Assembly (NCBI GenBank): GCA_007922305.1 | Contig: ML677341.1 | Coordinates: forward strand, 71,744,690 to 71,808,689 | Length of the DNA: 64,000 nt | DNA from: Dermatemys mawii | Taxonomy: Eukaryota > Chordata > Testudines > Dermatemydidae | Reading direction: 5' to 3' | Shown: piece after piece, positions 1 through 11,225 of the stretch | Layout of the letters: each line of letters begins with the position of its first letter | Position numbering within the stretch: the stretch's first letter is position 1 | Made by a program: the position numbers and the translations under genes | Notes under the pieces: generated by a model | Databases searched by the model: none | Told to the model about the DNA's origin: nothing | The model's input: only the letters and a program-made list of their open reading frames with translations

Positions 1-1550
1 AGAATTCTTCTCAACCAGCTGCTCCCCTTGGCTGAAGAAATCTTCCCAGAACTACAGGCCATCTTGAGGTACCATGAACATGATCTTCACTGCCTGCCAA
101 GTTCCAGAACAGTGCATTATGAAATATTGACCTCTATATATGGCCTTCATCAACCTCACAAAAGCATTTGATTCCATCAGTCATGAAGGTCTGTGGAGAA
201 TTCTCCTTCAATTTGGATGCCCACCACAATTTGTTGCTGTCCTACAACTCTTCCATGACAATGTCTGTGATGGTTGTCAGCAATGGATCCAAAACCAACC
301 ACTTCCTAGTCCGGACAGGAGTCAAGCAAGGCTGTCATCGCTCCAACCCTTTTCTCCATCTTCCTTGCTGTCATCCTCCTTCTCATTGCTGACAAGCTCC
401 CCTCCAGACTTGACATCCAATATACAATGGATGGCAAGTTTTTCAGCCTCATTCACCTTGGATTCAAGACAAAGGCTACCACTGAATCAGTCACTGAACT
501 CCAGTACATGGAGGCCTGTGCCCACTGGGAAGAAGATCTTCAGAAATAACCAAACACTTTTTCTGAGGCTTGCAACTAACTCAGCCTCACACGTAACACC
601 TAGTAGGCTACAATTAACACAGCCTCACACGTAACACCAAGAAAACTAAAGTACTCCACCAACAGGCTCCAAATCATCAGGATCCTGCTCCTGTAATTCA
701 TAACAATAAAAAGAGACCCTGGAGAACGTCGAGCACTTCCTTCACCTCCGCAGCTATCTGTTGCAGAAAGATGACCTTGACAAGGAAATTCTACACTGCT
801 ATCAATGCACTAGTGCAGCTTTCAGAAGTTTTAGAAAATGTCTTCGAAGATCACGAGATCAAGAATCAAACCAACCTTCTTGTATATAAGGCCATTGTTA
901 TTCCTTCTCTTTTGTATGGTGCTGAGACCTGGGTTATGAACAGCAGATATTTCAATGATCTTGAAAGATGCCATCAACAGTGCTTCCGAAAGATCTTCCA
1001 AATCAAGTGGGGTGACCGACACACCAACATCAGTGTTCTGTCCCAAACCAAAACTTCCGTGGAAGCTATGGTTATCTGACACCAACTCCGTTGGGCTGCT
1101 AATGTTCTTTGAATGCCAGAAAATTGACTCCCAAAGCAGGTCATGTTGTCACATCTAAGCCGTGGCCAATGGTCAAGGGGCAGACAAGAAAAGGACTTCA
1201 CAGACACCCTCTATGCCAACATGAAGAAGTGCAATATTGACATAAACTAATGGGGAAACCCTCTCCCTCAGCTGACCAAAATCAAAAAGGACTTTGTGGC
1301 AAGGATGCCAGTAATCTGAGATCCCCTGGAGACAACAGGAATAGGAGAAATGGAAAAGGAGGAAAGAATGTGCCACACCTTGATTTAACAGTCCAGATCC
1401 TCCCCTTCCATTGGGAAATGTTTTCCCCAATTATGACAAGATCTGTGGATCCCAGACAGGTCTCATTAGTCACCTGTGGATCCACCAGTGATAACTGGCT
1501 CTCATTTTATTGGAAGTCAATCGTCCTCAAACTCTGAGGGATCGCCAATG
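1..1550 (+). mobile_element. Decayed LINE: reverse transcriptase domain and 3' end
   Basis: This is the remnant of a non-LTR retrotransposon ORF2; the window opens inside it. Reading along the strand one meets a pre-RT stretch (LLNQLLPLAEE near position 10), an MNMIFTAC segment at 74 with an in-frame stop at 128-130, the finger/palm motif FINLTKAFDSISHEGLW from 146, and GVKQGC near 330 in another frame. The place of the YxDD catalytic box follows at 505-516. Then come the thumb-like LLYGAETW (about 915), a block ending SIEAM-like near 1070, and a zinc-knuckle-like tail (ICGS...GLISH...H) at 1440-1487. At least three frame changes and several stops make it non-functional. The YxDD position reads Y-M-E-A. 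Order and spacing match a single LINE ORF. The clade is not resolved; it is not a typical CR1 and could be L2-, Rex1- or RTE-like. Loss of function is certain, the exact family is not. Confidence 0.85.
582..638 (+). repeat. Direct duplication inside the LINE
   Basis: A 19-base segment (CAGCCTCACACGTAACACC) occurs at 582-600 and again at 620-638, with similar bases just upstream of each copy, so about 38 bases of LINE sequence were duplicated in tandem. It lies after the YxDD position and adds to the frame disruption. Confidence 0.8.
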
Positions 1551-2737
1551 ATATTTTAATATCATACAGTACATTTAACAAGATTCTTTGATCCCATATG
1601 TTGGAGCCATCAATTTTTAAGTACCGTTCCCATTTTCACAGATATAGCTCCATTAATAAATTTTCAGTTCAACAGCTCTGTCTCTTTTTTGCTTCCCCCC
1701 TTCAGCTAAATAACCTGTGCATTTCTCTTAATAGAAGAAACTGACTCAAGTATTTGCTCCAATTTAAAAGTGAATTTGTATAAGTTATACTGGTCCCTCT
1801 TCTGTATTTTTCTGGTGGAAAGCTGAGCAGTTATGTTTTACACTTGCTTTCTGGGAATCTGAGTGCAAGTGAGGTTGCAAAATATCATTTTTTATGTCTG
1901 ATAGGAAGACTACTTAACATCACAGAGTTCACCAAACCCCTCACCAGGGCCTTTGCAGAGAAATAATTATACAAGCTATATCTGAAACACTCTTTGTGTG
2001 TTTCACAACTAGGCCTATATAAGCACATCATTACTTGTGGGACTGTGAGGAGAGAATTTTAAGTATGCAGCCAGCCATTAAGTCTTACAATAGCATAGTT
2101 TCTTCTGGAAATGATGCCTTGGGCAAGGCCCGTTTAGCCCAAGAAGGAAAAGTTTTCCTATCTGTATTTCTGATATGTCTCCCTTAAGAACCCCAAAGGT
2201 TTCTCTAAGCCCCATCCTGGATTATAACAGAAATGTCATGCAATTTGCAGTTGCTGAGGTAATAAATATTGAGAATCTAATACTTGCAAACTGTTGATCC
2301 TTAGAGTAAAAGCCTTGTACATTTTTCAGGCAAGTCCAGTCATGCCAAGGTCCTCTGAAAAATGAGGCTAAGTGAGTTTTCCCCTGCTCTGTGCTCACCT
2401 ACCAGTCATCAGGCACTCAGCCTCTCTTCTGCAGATCATGCAGAGCTGAACGAAAACCATATTGGTTTGATGGCACTGCTGCTCAGATGATCTGACTTAA
2501 AAGAGATATATCTATAGCTAAATCCAGTCTCAGGAGGCTGAATGAGTGACAGATTGACTAGAGTGTCTGTGACTCACCTTGGATCATGACACTCAATAGG
2601 AATCACAGTTGGATTTGTTCTTAATATAGCTGGGTTGCTTGAAGGGTTTGGATTGGAGTACAGGTTTATGGTGCAAACCAGGCAGTCTGCCATCATCTAT
2701 CAAGGACAAGTAACTCAGTACTGTTATTCTTTTCTTT
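1551..2737. other. No gene or recognised repeat
   Basis: About 1.2 kb of ordinary AT-leaning sequence between the LINE tail and the next transposon. I see no long open frame, no tandem repeat and no repeat family that I recognise. Any origin as a very old repeat is not visible by eye. Confidence 0.6.
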
Positions 2738-2988
2738 GGCTATGTACACACTACAGATTACGTCGGTATAAGTTATGTTGCCCAGGGGTATGAATAAGCC
2801 ACCCCTGAGTGATGTAAGTTACCCCGGCCTAAGCGCTGGTGTGGACAGTGCTATGTCGGCAGGAGAGATTCTCTCACCAACTAGCTACAGCCTCTGCTGG
2901 GGGCTGGAGTAATTAAGTCAGTGGGAGAGCTCTATCCCATCTGTTGCTGCATCCGTGCAGCTGTAAAGTCTGTAGTGTAGCCATTGCC
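2738..2988. mobile_element. Short inverted-repeat DNA transposon (MITE)
   Basis: About 250 bases bounded by inverted ends: GGCTATGTACACACTA on the left and the complement of GGCAATGGCTACACTA on the right. Inside is a hairpin-like segment (CCAGGGGTATG...CCACCCCTGAG, about 2782-2812) of a kind also seen at 52381-52413, and GTGTGGACAGTGCTATGTCGG, typical of amniote TIR elements. It has no coding capacity, so it is non-autonomous. A target-site duplication is not clear, so the superfamily is not assigned. Confidence 0.65.
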
Positions 2989-4165
2989 TTTAAAAGAATG
3001 TTATCCCCAAACCCTGGAATTAGCAAGGAGTGTGGTTCACATTAACTGATGATTGACAAGGTCCCTCCCCCAAAAAGCTTCCATTCTCAAGGGTTCAGGA
3101 AAATGGTGTTAGCAGCACCATGCCTGGAGGCCACTGTAGCAAAGGATTTACACAACCATATTACAGGCAGGAAACCTCATTCACCTATTGTAGCATCTGG
3201 TGAGATAGTTCCTTCTTCTCTCACACTGGCCATGTAAACAGGGATGACACCCTGCTGGCAAGAACTGCGTTCAGTTGTGCCTTTCATATTAGTTTAGCCA
3301 GGGTCATGTTTATTTGGTGGTAATCGAGTCTATTAAGATTGCATAGAAGGTAGCCGAAGAGTCCAGAGTACGGGTCACTTCTGCTCGCAGTGCGGAAGCG
3401 GCACTTGGAAGAGTTACCATCATCCAGTGAGGACGTACAGAGATGCTATGCGGAGTGCACAGTCCCAAGGCCAGGGGCAGCAATCACATGCTTACACTTG
3501 TCACGGTGTTAACAAACTTTGGTTACTGTGCTCCATTTAGTCAGCGCATTGGCATCATGGCAGGATAGGTTTGGTGTGCAGGGCATTAGATGCTTGCACT
3601 GATGCTCTTCAAGCAGGGTCAGTCTCCTCCAGTGTTTTATCGGGCAATTTATTTAAATCCAATTTCAAAGTTGGCCTAGAAATCCACCTCCAGCAGTGCT
3701 TACTCCAACAGCGAATCCTTTCTCTGGGTCAAGGAGCCAGCAAGTTATATTTGTTGATGATTCGCACCCAAAAAACTGCAGCAAACCCAGACTAGTTTTC
3801 TGGTGTCCCTGTGAAATGACTTGGAGTCCATTCACTGGGAGAAATTCACTGGCCAGTATCAGACAAAGGTCAGAGTAGATCATAACAGTTCCTTCTGGTT
3901 TTAAGATCTAAGAATCATTCTGCATTAGATTGGAAAGATCATTAAACTAGGTGCATTCAAATTCCCTCTACCCAGCCCTATTCCAAGTGAACTGATCATA
4001 GTAAGCTATAGCTCCATCTGAAAGTCTGGTTATTAAGGCAGATACCTGTGAAAGATGTTTTAAATACAAAAGCAAGTTTTCTAGTCAGCCAGGAGTTGGA
4101 TGATCAGAATTTAAAATGAAGCAGTTACTCTCCTTGAACATCATTTTAAGTTCTTGTTGTCAAGC
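2989..4165. other. No gene or recognised repeat
   Basis: About 1.2 kb without a convincing gene, RNA or repeat. A few open frames of 60-75 codons overlap on both strands and have no recognisable domains. Confidence 0.55.
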
Positions 4166-4308
4166 TGTCCTGAAGTGGCTCAAGAGCATGAGTGCCAGCT
4201 TCCAGGCAGAGTGTTAGGAAACAAGACAACAACCCCAAATCAGTCAGGTGTTCTGTACTTGGGTTTCCCCAGCCAGGTATCAAGTGTAAACGCCTCAGGC
4301 ACTAGACT

Positions 4309-4468
4309 CAATGATTAGTTTGTAATGAAAGAAGTGCTGGGGCTCAACCATTTTTTTTTTAATGTTCATAACTGATGCAGCAAGGCCAGAGGTGCCAGGG
4401 CTATGAACCGCTAAGCCTAGAGGTGCCAGGGCTCAGCCCCAGCAAGCCCTGGCACAAATTAAGCCCTG
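4309..4468 (+). mobile_element. Nested MITE, CAGTGCTTAATT family
   Basis: A 160-base insertion in the LTR-like element. Its ends (CAATGATTAG left, complement of CAGGGCTTAATT right) match the family seen again at 63568-63693, including GGGGCTCAACC, a T-run and GGCCAGAGGTGC. The second copy of the host LTR lacks it and gives an empty site (ACTGTAAC) which both flanks resemble (ACTAGACT, ATTATAAC), fitting a worn 8-bp duplication and therefore a hAT-type origin. Confidence 0.7.
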
Positions 4469-4720
4469 ATTATAACAGCCTGAACATGGAGTCACAGACA
4501 GCCCCCTTGGGTACGCTGTCTTGCCACCTTTCTGATAGAAGGTCCCTTACACCAGAGGTCACAGCAATATTTAGGTTACTCCCAGCCCAAAGGAGCAGTC
4601 ATCTTAGATCTCACACCAAAGACAACACCTGTAGCCAATCTTAAAATAAACGACCTAGAGATGTATTCTATAGGAAAAGGAAACAAGAGTTTTATTTACA
4701 AGGTTAAAGCAGGTAAGCAT

Positions 4721-4736
4721 ACACACACACACACAC
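4721..4736. repeat. CA microsatellite in LTR-like element
   Basis: A run of about eight CA dinucleotides. The second LTR copy has only a vestige at the same place (GTACACACAA near 49720), so the run expanded after insertion or shrank in the other copy. Confidence 0.9.
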
Positions 4737-5401
4737 AAATGAGTTACAAACTTAAGTTTCAAAAAGTCATAGAAGCTTCCATAATAAGCAAGCATTAGGG
4801 CTAATCCAAGCAAAGTCCTGGGGATCTTTTACTTATGCTTAGTAATACTTGCCCCTCAGAGTCCAAGCAGAATAAAGATACAATTCCTCCTGGCTAGAGG
4901 TTTTTATCCCTCCTCCTTCCCTTTTTCAAATTGAAACTCAGCTGCTGGGAGGAATTCACTTGCATGTCTCCTCTTCATGGGGCGAGGCGAGGGAAGAGCA
5001 AAGTGTTTTGTTCTCTGATGTTCCCTGATAGCTTGTCTGGTGTGGATGGACCTTCCTGAGGGGCAGAATATAACACCTTCTTTTGGAGACAAGCATTTCA
5101 CACTAGTTAATGTCTCTCTCCTGTCTGGTGATTAACACACGTATAGAAGCTTATAATACAAATGCTTAAATACTACCTGATAACATCTGTATCCCATGTT
5201 GTAAGTGGCTGCATGCATTTATCTCACTTACAAGCATTCAATAAAATCTAAACACTAAGCACATTTTTTATAATTCCAGTACCTATTTCAACAATTCTAA
5301 TGCACAGGCAAGCCAGACTGGTTCCAACTATGTATCTGTCAGTGTTCCACTAAGACATGGAGTCTGTGGAAGGAGCTGGCACCTGGTTTGCCAGTCTCAC
5401 A

Positions 5402-6535
5402 CTTATACTGTGCCCAGAATCCTGTTATCAGAAGGACGCTGTTGTTAGAGCAGCATTGATCCAGCAAGCAGCTCTGTGTATGCCAGAAGAGACATGGAAG
5501 GCTTCCTTACCTGCAGTCCACTATTACAGTCAGGTAGCTCCAGTTCAAAGGTGATTTGCCCTCAGGATTAAGAGAAGCATACCAGCAGGCAGCCAAGCCA
5601 AAGCTCAGGACAGCAGCTTTGATCAGTGTCATACTGCCAAACCTCTCTCAGGGCCCAGCAGTTATTACCAAACTCTCCTCTTGATATTTTACTCTACCAG
5701 ACAGTAGTGGTAACAGAAACACAGAAGAGCGCTCAGGAGAGACCACAGAGGATTTCTCAGACAGCTATTAGCTCTGTGCCTCTGCCTCCATCTTGCAGGG
5801 GCACTCTTAACAATATTCCAAAGATTAGAAGAGTTTGCCTTGTCGACCACCAGGTACTGATGCATAAACACCAGCATGACTCTCTTCCCTATTCTACCTG
5901 AGAGAGAAAAAATACTGTTCTGGTTGCCTTTAAACCTTGTTCCTTAAAGCCAGCTCACACCTGCCTTAGGTAATTAACATCCTCACCCCATATTCTGCAT
6001 GCAGGTAACAGCCAATCCTACCCATTCCCAAGGCTTCCAAGCAGAGTCTGAAAAAGAGAGAAACAATGAGGATTTGACTTGCCTGGGAATCAGTTTAGAG
6101 CTTGAGAAGCTCCTGAAGGGCTTTAAAGAAACAGCCTGATTCAAAAGCCTTTCTCTGGCAGGACAAATATCTTCTGTAGTTGCTGTTATGATACTAAAGA
6201 ATCTCAGAATGGTTTTTGTACCTTCTATGGGTCGCGCAGTCAATGTGGAAAAGTTAACAGTATTAAATGTGATGGATCACTGGAGTATGAAATATTCTTA
6301 GTCATAGTCATGAGAAGAGATGAGCAAAACGCCTGGCCATGAAAGAGGTTTTCCATAAAATGTGCCTGTCTGGGAATTTGCAAAACTATAATGTTTTGCA
6401 CAAAGTAAGAGATGTTTAGACATCCCTAAAGAGCAGAGATGGGTTAGTGGGCTGATCACAAAGCTAAAAGGTAGGAGCTTCTGCATTCTACTCCCTAACA
6501 GTGATCAGCCTCAATAATATACAACGAAAGGAAGG
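5402..6535. other. No gene or recognised repeat
   Basis: About 1.1 kb of unassigned sequence; open frames are below 95 codons, on both strands, without domain signatures. Confidence 0.55.
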
Positions 6536-6591
6536 TTGGTCCTATGATTAGACTACAGGCTGGAGACCTGGGGTCAATTCCCAGGTCTGCT
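6536..6591 (+). mobile_element. tRNA-related SINE head, interrupted
   Basis: The segment contains ATGATTAGACTACAGGCTGG followed by GGTCAATTCCCAGG, an A-box/B-box-like pair as in tRNA-derived SINEs. The body is missing because a palindromic transposon starts directly at 6592. It is too diverged and short to be a tRNA gene. Confidence 0.5.
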
Positions 6592-6860
6592 GGGATATGT
6601 CTATACTGCAATTAAACACCCAGACCTGGCCTGTGCCAGCTAAGTTGGACTTGGGCTGCAAGGCCGTAAAACTGCAATATACACATTCAGGCTTGGGCTG
6701 GACCCTGGGCTCTGGGACCCCGAGCATGGGGAGGGTCCCAAAACCCAGGCACCAATCTGAGCCCAAATGTCTATACTGCCACTAAACATCCCTGAGGCCC
6801 GAGCCCATCAGCTGACACAGGCCACCGGTGAGTATTTAATTGCAGTGTAGACATGTCCCT
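6592..6860. mobile_element. Palindromic DNA transposon, GTCTACACTGCAATTAAA family
   Basis: The two halves are imperfect reverse complements over their whole length. The left end GGGATATGTCTATACTGCAA mirrors TTGCAGTGTAGACATGTCCC on the right, and the central halves share GGGCTGGACCCTGGGCTCTGGGACC-like sequence. It is non-coding. The same family appears as the middle layer of the nested locus at 49858-50990 and as a half copy at 23628-23740. The right end abuts the next MITE. Confidence 0.75.
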
Positions 6861-6862
6861 AT

Positions 6863-6983
6863 TAAGGTGACCAGATGTCCCGATTTTATAGAGACAGTCT
6901 GATTTTTGGGTCTTTTTCTTATATAGGATCCTATTATCCCCCACCCCATCCCGATTTTTCACATTTGCTGTCTAGTCACCCTA
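6863..6983 (+). mobile_element. hAT-like MITE, GGTGACCAGA family, copy 1
   Basis: 121 bases with ends TAAGGTGACCAG and the complement of TAGGGTGACTAG. It is flanked by an 8-bp target duplication with one mismatch (GTCCCTAT at 6855-6862, GTCCTTAT at 6984-6991). The body shows the family signature CCCGATTTTATAG, TTTTTCTTATATAGG and a CCCCCACCCC run. The 8-bp duplication and the ends indicate hAT-type transposition. It has no coding capacity. Confidence 0.85.
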
Positions 6984-6995
6984 GTCCTTATAGAC

Positions 6996-8263
6996 TTCCT
7001 GGATTGTGTAAATGACTTAGGCACCTATGGCCCAGTATTAGACACCACTGCAATTCACAAAACCCTCACTTGGCCACTGCTAATCCTGTAGGTGCCTAAA
7101 TTTCTCTGTAAAAGTTCCCTAGGCACTTACACTTCTGCCTCTGGCCATGCACACTACTGCCTTATTCTAGGCCTCCCGATGCCTCTCTCTTGCCCAAGCC
7201 CCAGTGTGACCCATGCGCCAAGGGACAGATAGAAGCTTCTCTGCCCATCTCACCGGCAGGAGCTGGGCTGATAGGCTACCAGATCAGGTCCCATTCAAAA
7301 TCTGGCCAGCGGTGATACCCACCTTGTAACTTTTAGCCCAGTGGTTAGCATACTCACCTGGGATGTCATGTGCGAGTCCCAGGTTCCCTGCCCCCCAGTC
7401 TGAGGGGGAGAAAGGATTTGAACAAGAGTGTCCCAGCTCACAGGAGAATGCTCGAACTATTAGACTCTGGGTTATTCTAACATGGGGCTCCCGCAGTCTC
7501 TCTTGTTGAAGCTGTTCCCCTGTGGATAAATAATTAAAGGGTCACTGGTGTATGGGATTGGACGCTGGGTTGCTCACCCAGGTGCCCTAGCTCCCAGGCT
7601 AGAGAGTCACAGACACTCTCTCGCTCACTGACTCAGGATTTCTCTAAGTGGAACAGCTTCAACAAGAGAGATTGTGGGAGCCCCACCGCCCCTATCAAAT
7701 ATCCCATAGCTCAGTGGCTAGGGAGCTCTCCTGAGAGATGGGAGACTCTGATCAAATCCTTTCTCCCCCATGGCAGGGGGGGGGGGGCAGAGTTGAAGCT
7801 GAACTTTCCCAATTCTGGGTGCGTGGTCTAACCACTGAGCTAAAACTTAGAAGATGGGCATCTCCTCCAGCCTCTTTGTATGGGGTGAGGCAGGCACTGA
7901 ACGCATTCTCACAATTAATTTCTCAGGCACCTAAGACACCTGACTTCAGGAGAGGGGCTTGGCTCATGGCTGTAGATCACAGAGTTAGGCACCCAACTCT
8001 GTGAGAGAGGCAGAGTTTAGGACACACCTCTCTCATCAATATCTCCCACTGGCTGGGTTAGACGGCTCTGCCTCATGTGAGGGCTTTTGGGGGTAGCGTT
8101 CTGAGGAGTCCATCTCTGCCCAGTCATTGTATAGGGAGCCTAAATGCCTCACTCAGACTTTGTGGATCACAGTGTAGTTCCTTTGATTTTCTAGGCGCCT
8201 AGAAGTTAGGTATTGCAACCCTCAGCATTATAATGCCTAAGTCCCTTTGTAGATCCAGGCCTT
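6996..8263. mobile_element. Large foldback element (1.27 kb)
   Basis: Outer arms: CCTGGATTGTGTAAATGACTTAGGC at the left mirrors GCCTAAGTCCCTTTGTAGATCCAGG at the right. Inner arms are far better preserved: 7483-7531 and 7638-7685 are near-perfect reverse complements (two differences in the first 36 bases). Between outer and inner arms, each side also holds a tRNA-like A/B-box segment (AGCCCAGTGGTTAG near 7336; AGCTCAGTGGCTAG near 7710) in mirrored order. It encodes no protein. It could be a single foldback transposon or two head-to-head copies of one repeat. A smaller relative lies at 15890-16725. Confidence 0.7.
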
Positions 8264-8304
8264 AACCACTGTGTATCATACAGCCATGAATTCATTCCAT
8301 TATA

Positions 8305-8452
8305 CAGTGCACTCCTTTTATAAGAATCACATCCGTCCTGCATGATTTGGCTCTTATAAGCAGTTGAAACTCACAAGCACAGTATAGGAATGATTTTGTC
8401 CCAGTGGTTTTGATCACTATATACAGTGTATTCTTATAAATGGAGTGCACTA
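8305..8452. mobile_element. pogo/Tigger-like MITE
   Basis: 148 bases with inverted ends: CAGTGCACTCCTTTTATAAGA on the left is mirrored by TCTTATAAATGGAGTGCACTA on the right. TA dinucleotides flank both sides (8303-8304 and 8453-8454), the expected target of Tc1/mariner-pogo elements, whose ends commonly start CAGT. It is non-coding. Confidence 0.7.
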
Positions 8453-8454
8453 TA

Positions 8455-9797
8455 TGGATTAAGAAATCATTCCAGAAAAGCAATACAAGGGAAAGCAAAG
8501 GGAGTTAGAATTTCAGGACCCAATCCAGTAAAACACTTACTAGTGGGCATGTCGTGGTCTACCATGAATAGCCGAGACAAGGGGATGACCCTTGGAGGTG
8601 ACATTGGACCCAATAGTAAGTGGTTGTAAGACTTCATCTACACAAAGAGCTCGGGATGTGATTCCCAGCTCATGTACACCTATTTACTCTAGCTTGATGA
8701 GAGCTAGTGCAAGGATAAATAGTGGCATAGCTGCAATACCACGGGCAGCAGCAGCACAGCTCAGATATGCCAAGGACATATCCATTGGGTTCACACAAGT
8801 TTGTACCTGTGCCACTGTGGTGACACTATGTGTACTCACACCAACTCTCTTCGAGGTATTACGAGAATGTGTATGTGAGCTGGGAATCACACTCCTAGCC
8901 CATAATACAGGGCCGGATCTTAGGCTGTATCTATCTCCTATTACATTCTATACATAAGGCATGTAAAACATAATTTAGGAGCCTCATTCTTGCAGAGACT
9001 TATGCACATGCCTAACTTTACATTCGTGAGTGGTTCCACTGCAGTCAGATTAGCCAAGTGTCCTGAAAAATCCAACAATATGCACGAGTGGAGAGGTAAG
9101 TCTCATACAAAGGGTATCAACGGCAACTATTGCTGTAGTTTGTCTTAGGTCATTTATCAGTCATATTCAAAATATCTAAATGTATAGCCTGTATGTAGTT
9201 TCCTGAGACAAAGGGGACCAATTTTGTTTCTCTCTCTCTATCACTTTCTTTATGGCTACAACCATCATGATCTGGGCTACCTAATCCTGCAGTATCAGTG
9301 GCTTTTCAGTTTCCCTGTCTCCAGTTGATTTGCTTTTTCACAGTGCACAATATACAAGGGTCCCTTTGTACTTGTCTAAGGTGATGTCCTCATTGCTATG
9401 CAAATGGCACAGCTTGAAGCAAAGTGTTATCTTTCTTTGATTAATCAGGAACTTCTACCTATTACTATTTTCCTAGTTGTGGCCAATAGCAGGACCTGTG
9501 GATCAAGGCCCAGCTTCTCAGAGGTATTTAGGCACCTAATTCCCATTGAAATCAATGTTTGGCATCTCTAGCAATACAGCACTGCTATGGTGCTTCTGTG
9601 CAATTCTATACAGTGCAAGAGAAAGGCAGCCCAGCTCACCATGGGTGATGCCATTTAAATTAACTCGCATAGATTGCAAAGATGATGCTTGGTATGACCT
9701 ATGTCTAAATAGTGGCTCTGCACACTTTCGCATCACCGCTGGTCTCTGCTTTCTACTGCAGGATGCTCTAGGATCATGGGCCTGATGAAAACAGCTG
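8455..9797. other. No gene; one short common-repeat segment
   Basis: Mostly unassigned sequence. Around 9514-9560 the string CAGAGGTATTTAGGCACCTAA and CCATTGAAATCAATG resemble a widespread reptile repeat motif also seen near 37340 and 53520. No protein-coding frame is convincing. Confidence 0.5.
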
Positions 9798-9840
9798 GCA
9801 GGCCACATGTGGCCTGCGGGCCATAGTTTGCCCACCCCCG
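9798..9840 (+). mobile_element. 3' end fragment of the CAGGGGTGGGCAAAC hAT element
   Basis: The bases match the right terminus of the hAT element at 49991-50843: GCCACATGTGGCCTGCGGGCC then AGTTTGCCCACCCCCG. Only the last 40-odd bases are present, so it is a truncated insertion or a deletion remnant. Confidence 0.7.
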
Positions 9841-10978
9841 CTCTAGAAGGTCTGCTTGGAGAGCTACCACATGTAGGAATCAGAACAAGCTGGATTGCAA
9901 TCAAATAGTTTAAAATGTTGCTTCTTGTTTTATTGTACAAAACAGCATTAAAGGGAATGACACAGACCCTTGATTAGTTCTGGAAGGGCAACATCTGCTA
10001 TAAAGGTAACAGGGGGTCTGGTGAGCTAGATACATTGGATCTAATTGACCCCTATGTCTCTTCTACATCCATCACCTGGGAGTAGGTGAAACTTCAGAGA
10101 GAAGTTAATTTCTCTCTGGAACTAATACCCATACTTGACCGGTGGCGGAAGGGCTCCCTTTCCCTAACCTGTACATTGAGAGCCCTGTTGTGGCCAGATG
10201 GGTCAACAACTGCAGTCATTTTCTGGAGCTGCTTGCCCAGAGCATCTTTAGTCCTCCTGCCTGAGTCAATGCAGGGTTTTGTTTTACCACTGAGTTGGAG
10301 CAAGTTATTTGCTGATACGAGAAAAGGGAAATCATGGCTACCAGAATAGACAGAAAAGGGGAGCACATCCCATCCAGGAACAAGAAGTTCAAAGAAAAAG
10401 CAAGCCAGCTGGAAAAAAAAAAAAAACAATCAGAGAAAGGAGCAGAGCAGATAACTATGCACAGAAATCCTCCACTTTCCCACAGTACACACTGCAGCAA
10501 CAGGATTTTGCGAGGAGTGAAGGATGTGGGAAGAGTTATGACTAAAGCTTGCCTTGGTGGGGACCACTTGGAGGGATGACCCAGCAGTTCAGTCTCCATC
10601 GCCTCTTTAATACTTGGCCCTTTTTAAGATACTTCAGCAAAGGAGTCAATCAGCACCCACTGGGATGAGGGGTTTTATTAGTGCTGTGCACAAAACCAGG
10701 CCAGAAATCTAAGCCACGCTGAGCCTGACAGTTTACATTTTGAATGAGCCAGATCTTCCTTTCCCCTGCCTTACCCACTCACGTCTACTGATTGAAAAAT
10801 AAGACACGAATACCATATTTACCATGATGATGCTCCCTGGTCTGGAGTCCTCTTCCTATTACAGTTCAGAATAGCCTTTCTCATCAGCCAAGACAAGGCT
10901 AAAGAATTACAGGGTTACTCTTGATTTTAACTCACTGTAAGCACTGGTAATTTTGTTACTGTTCGCTATAATATTTTG
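9841..10978. other. No gene or recognised repeat
   Basis: About 1.1 kb. There are overlapping open frames of 78-127 codons at 10086-10599 on both strands, partly kept open by an A-rich run at 10411-10426, but no domain is recognisable and no splice context is evident. Confidence 0.5.
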
Positions 10979-11225
10979 CACTTACACTGCATCATCTGTC
11001 TCAAGATCCAGGAAAGATACACACATGTCAATAAGCTCAGGCCCCCAACAACCGCTGTGAGGAAGATATGCTTTACTGTCCTCATTCAACTGCTGGGGAA
11101 ACTGAGGCATAAAGTGTTGTCTGAAAGTGACCAAGTGTACACACAATGGCTGTAGCAGAGCTGGGGACAGAGCCTCTCTGCCCCAATTGTACGCCCTGCA
11201 CTTTAAGCACAAAAGCATTCACCCC
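10979..11225 (-). mobile_element. MIR-like SINE
   Basis: The plus strand shows the antisense MIR core: CATTCAACTGCTGGGGAAACTGAGGC, then a GTGACCAAG segment, then AGCAGAGCTGGGGACAGAG. This is the classic order seen when a MIR lies on the minus strand. It is old and diverged, and ends are approximate. Confidence 0.65.

Larger units (their letters stand above)
4166..5401 (-). mobile_element. LTR-like element, copy 1 (probable solo LTR)
   Basis: This segment is alignable end to end with 49339-51531 once the insertions in each are removed (about 1068 against 1052 bases). Both copies start TGYCCTG and end TCACA on the plus strand, so on the minus strand they run TGTGA...CA, as an LTR would. A polyadenylation signal AATAAA (minus strand, 4691-4696) sits mid-element beside a CA microsatellite. 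No gag, pol or primer-binding site is seen next to it, so it would be a solo LTR; a non-LTR dispersed repeat remains possible. No clear 5-base target duplication is visible for this copy. A small MITE is nested at 4309-4468. Confidence 0.6.

Noticed and set aside
6536..6591. Possible tRNA gene
   Set aside because: Only A/B-box-like words are present; no cloverleaf can be formed and the segment is cut by a transposon, so it is a SINE head.
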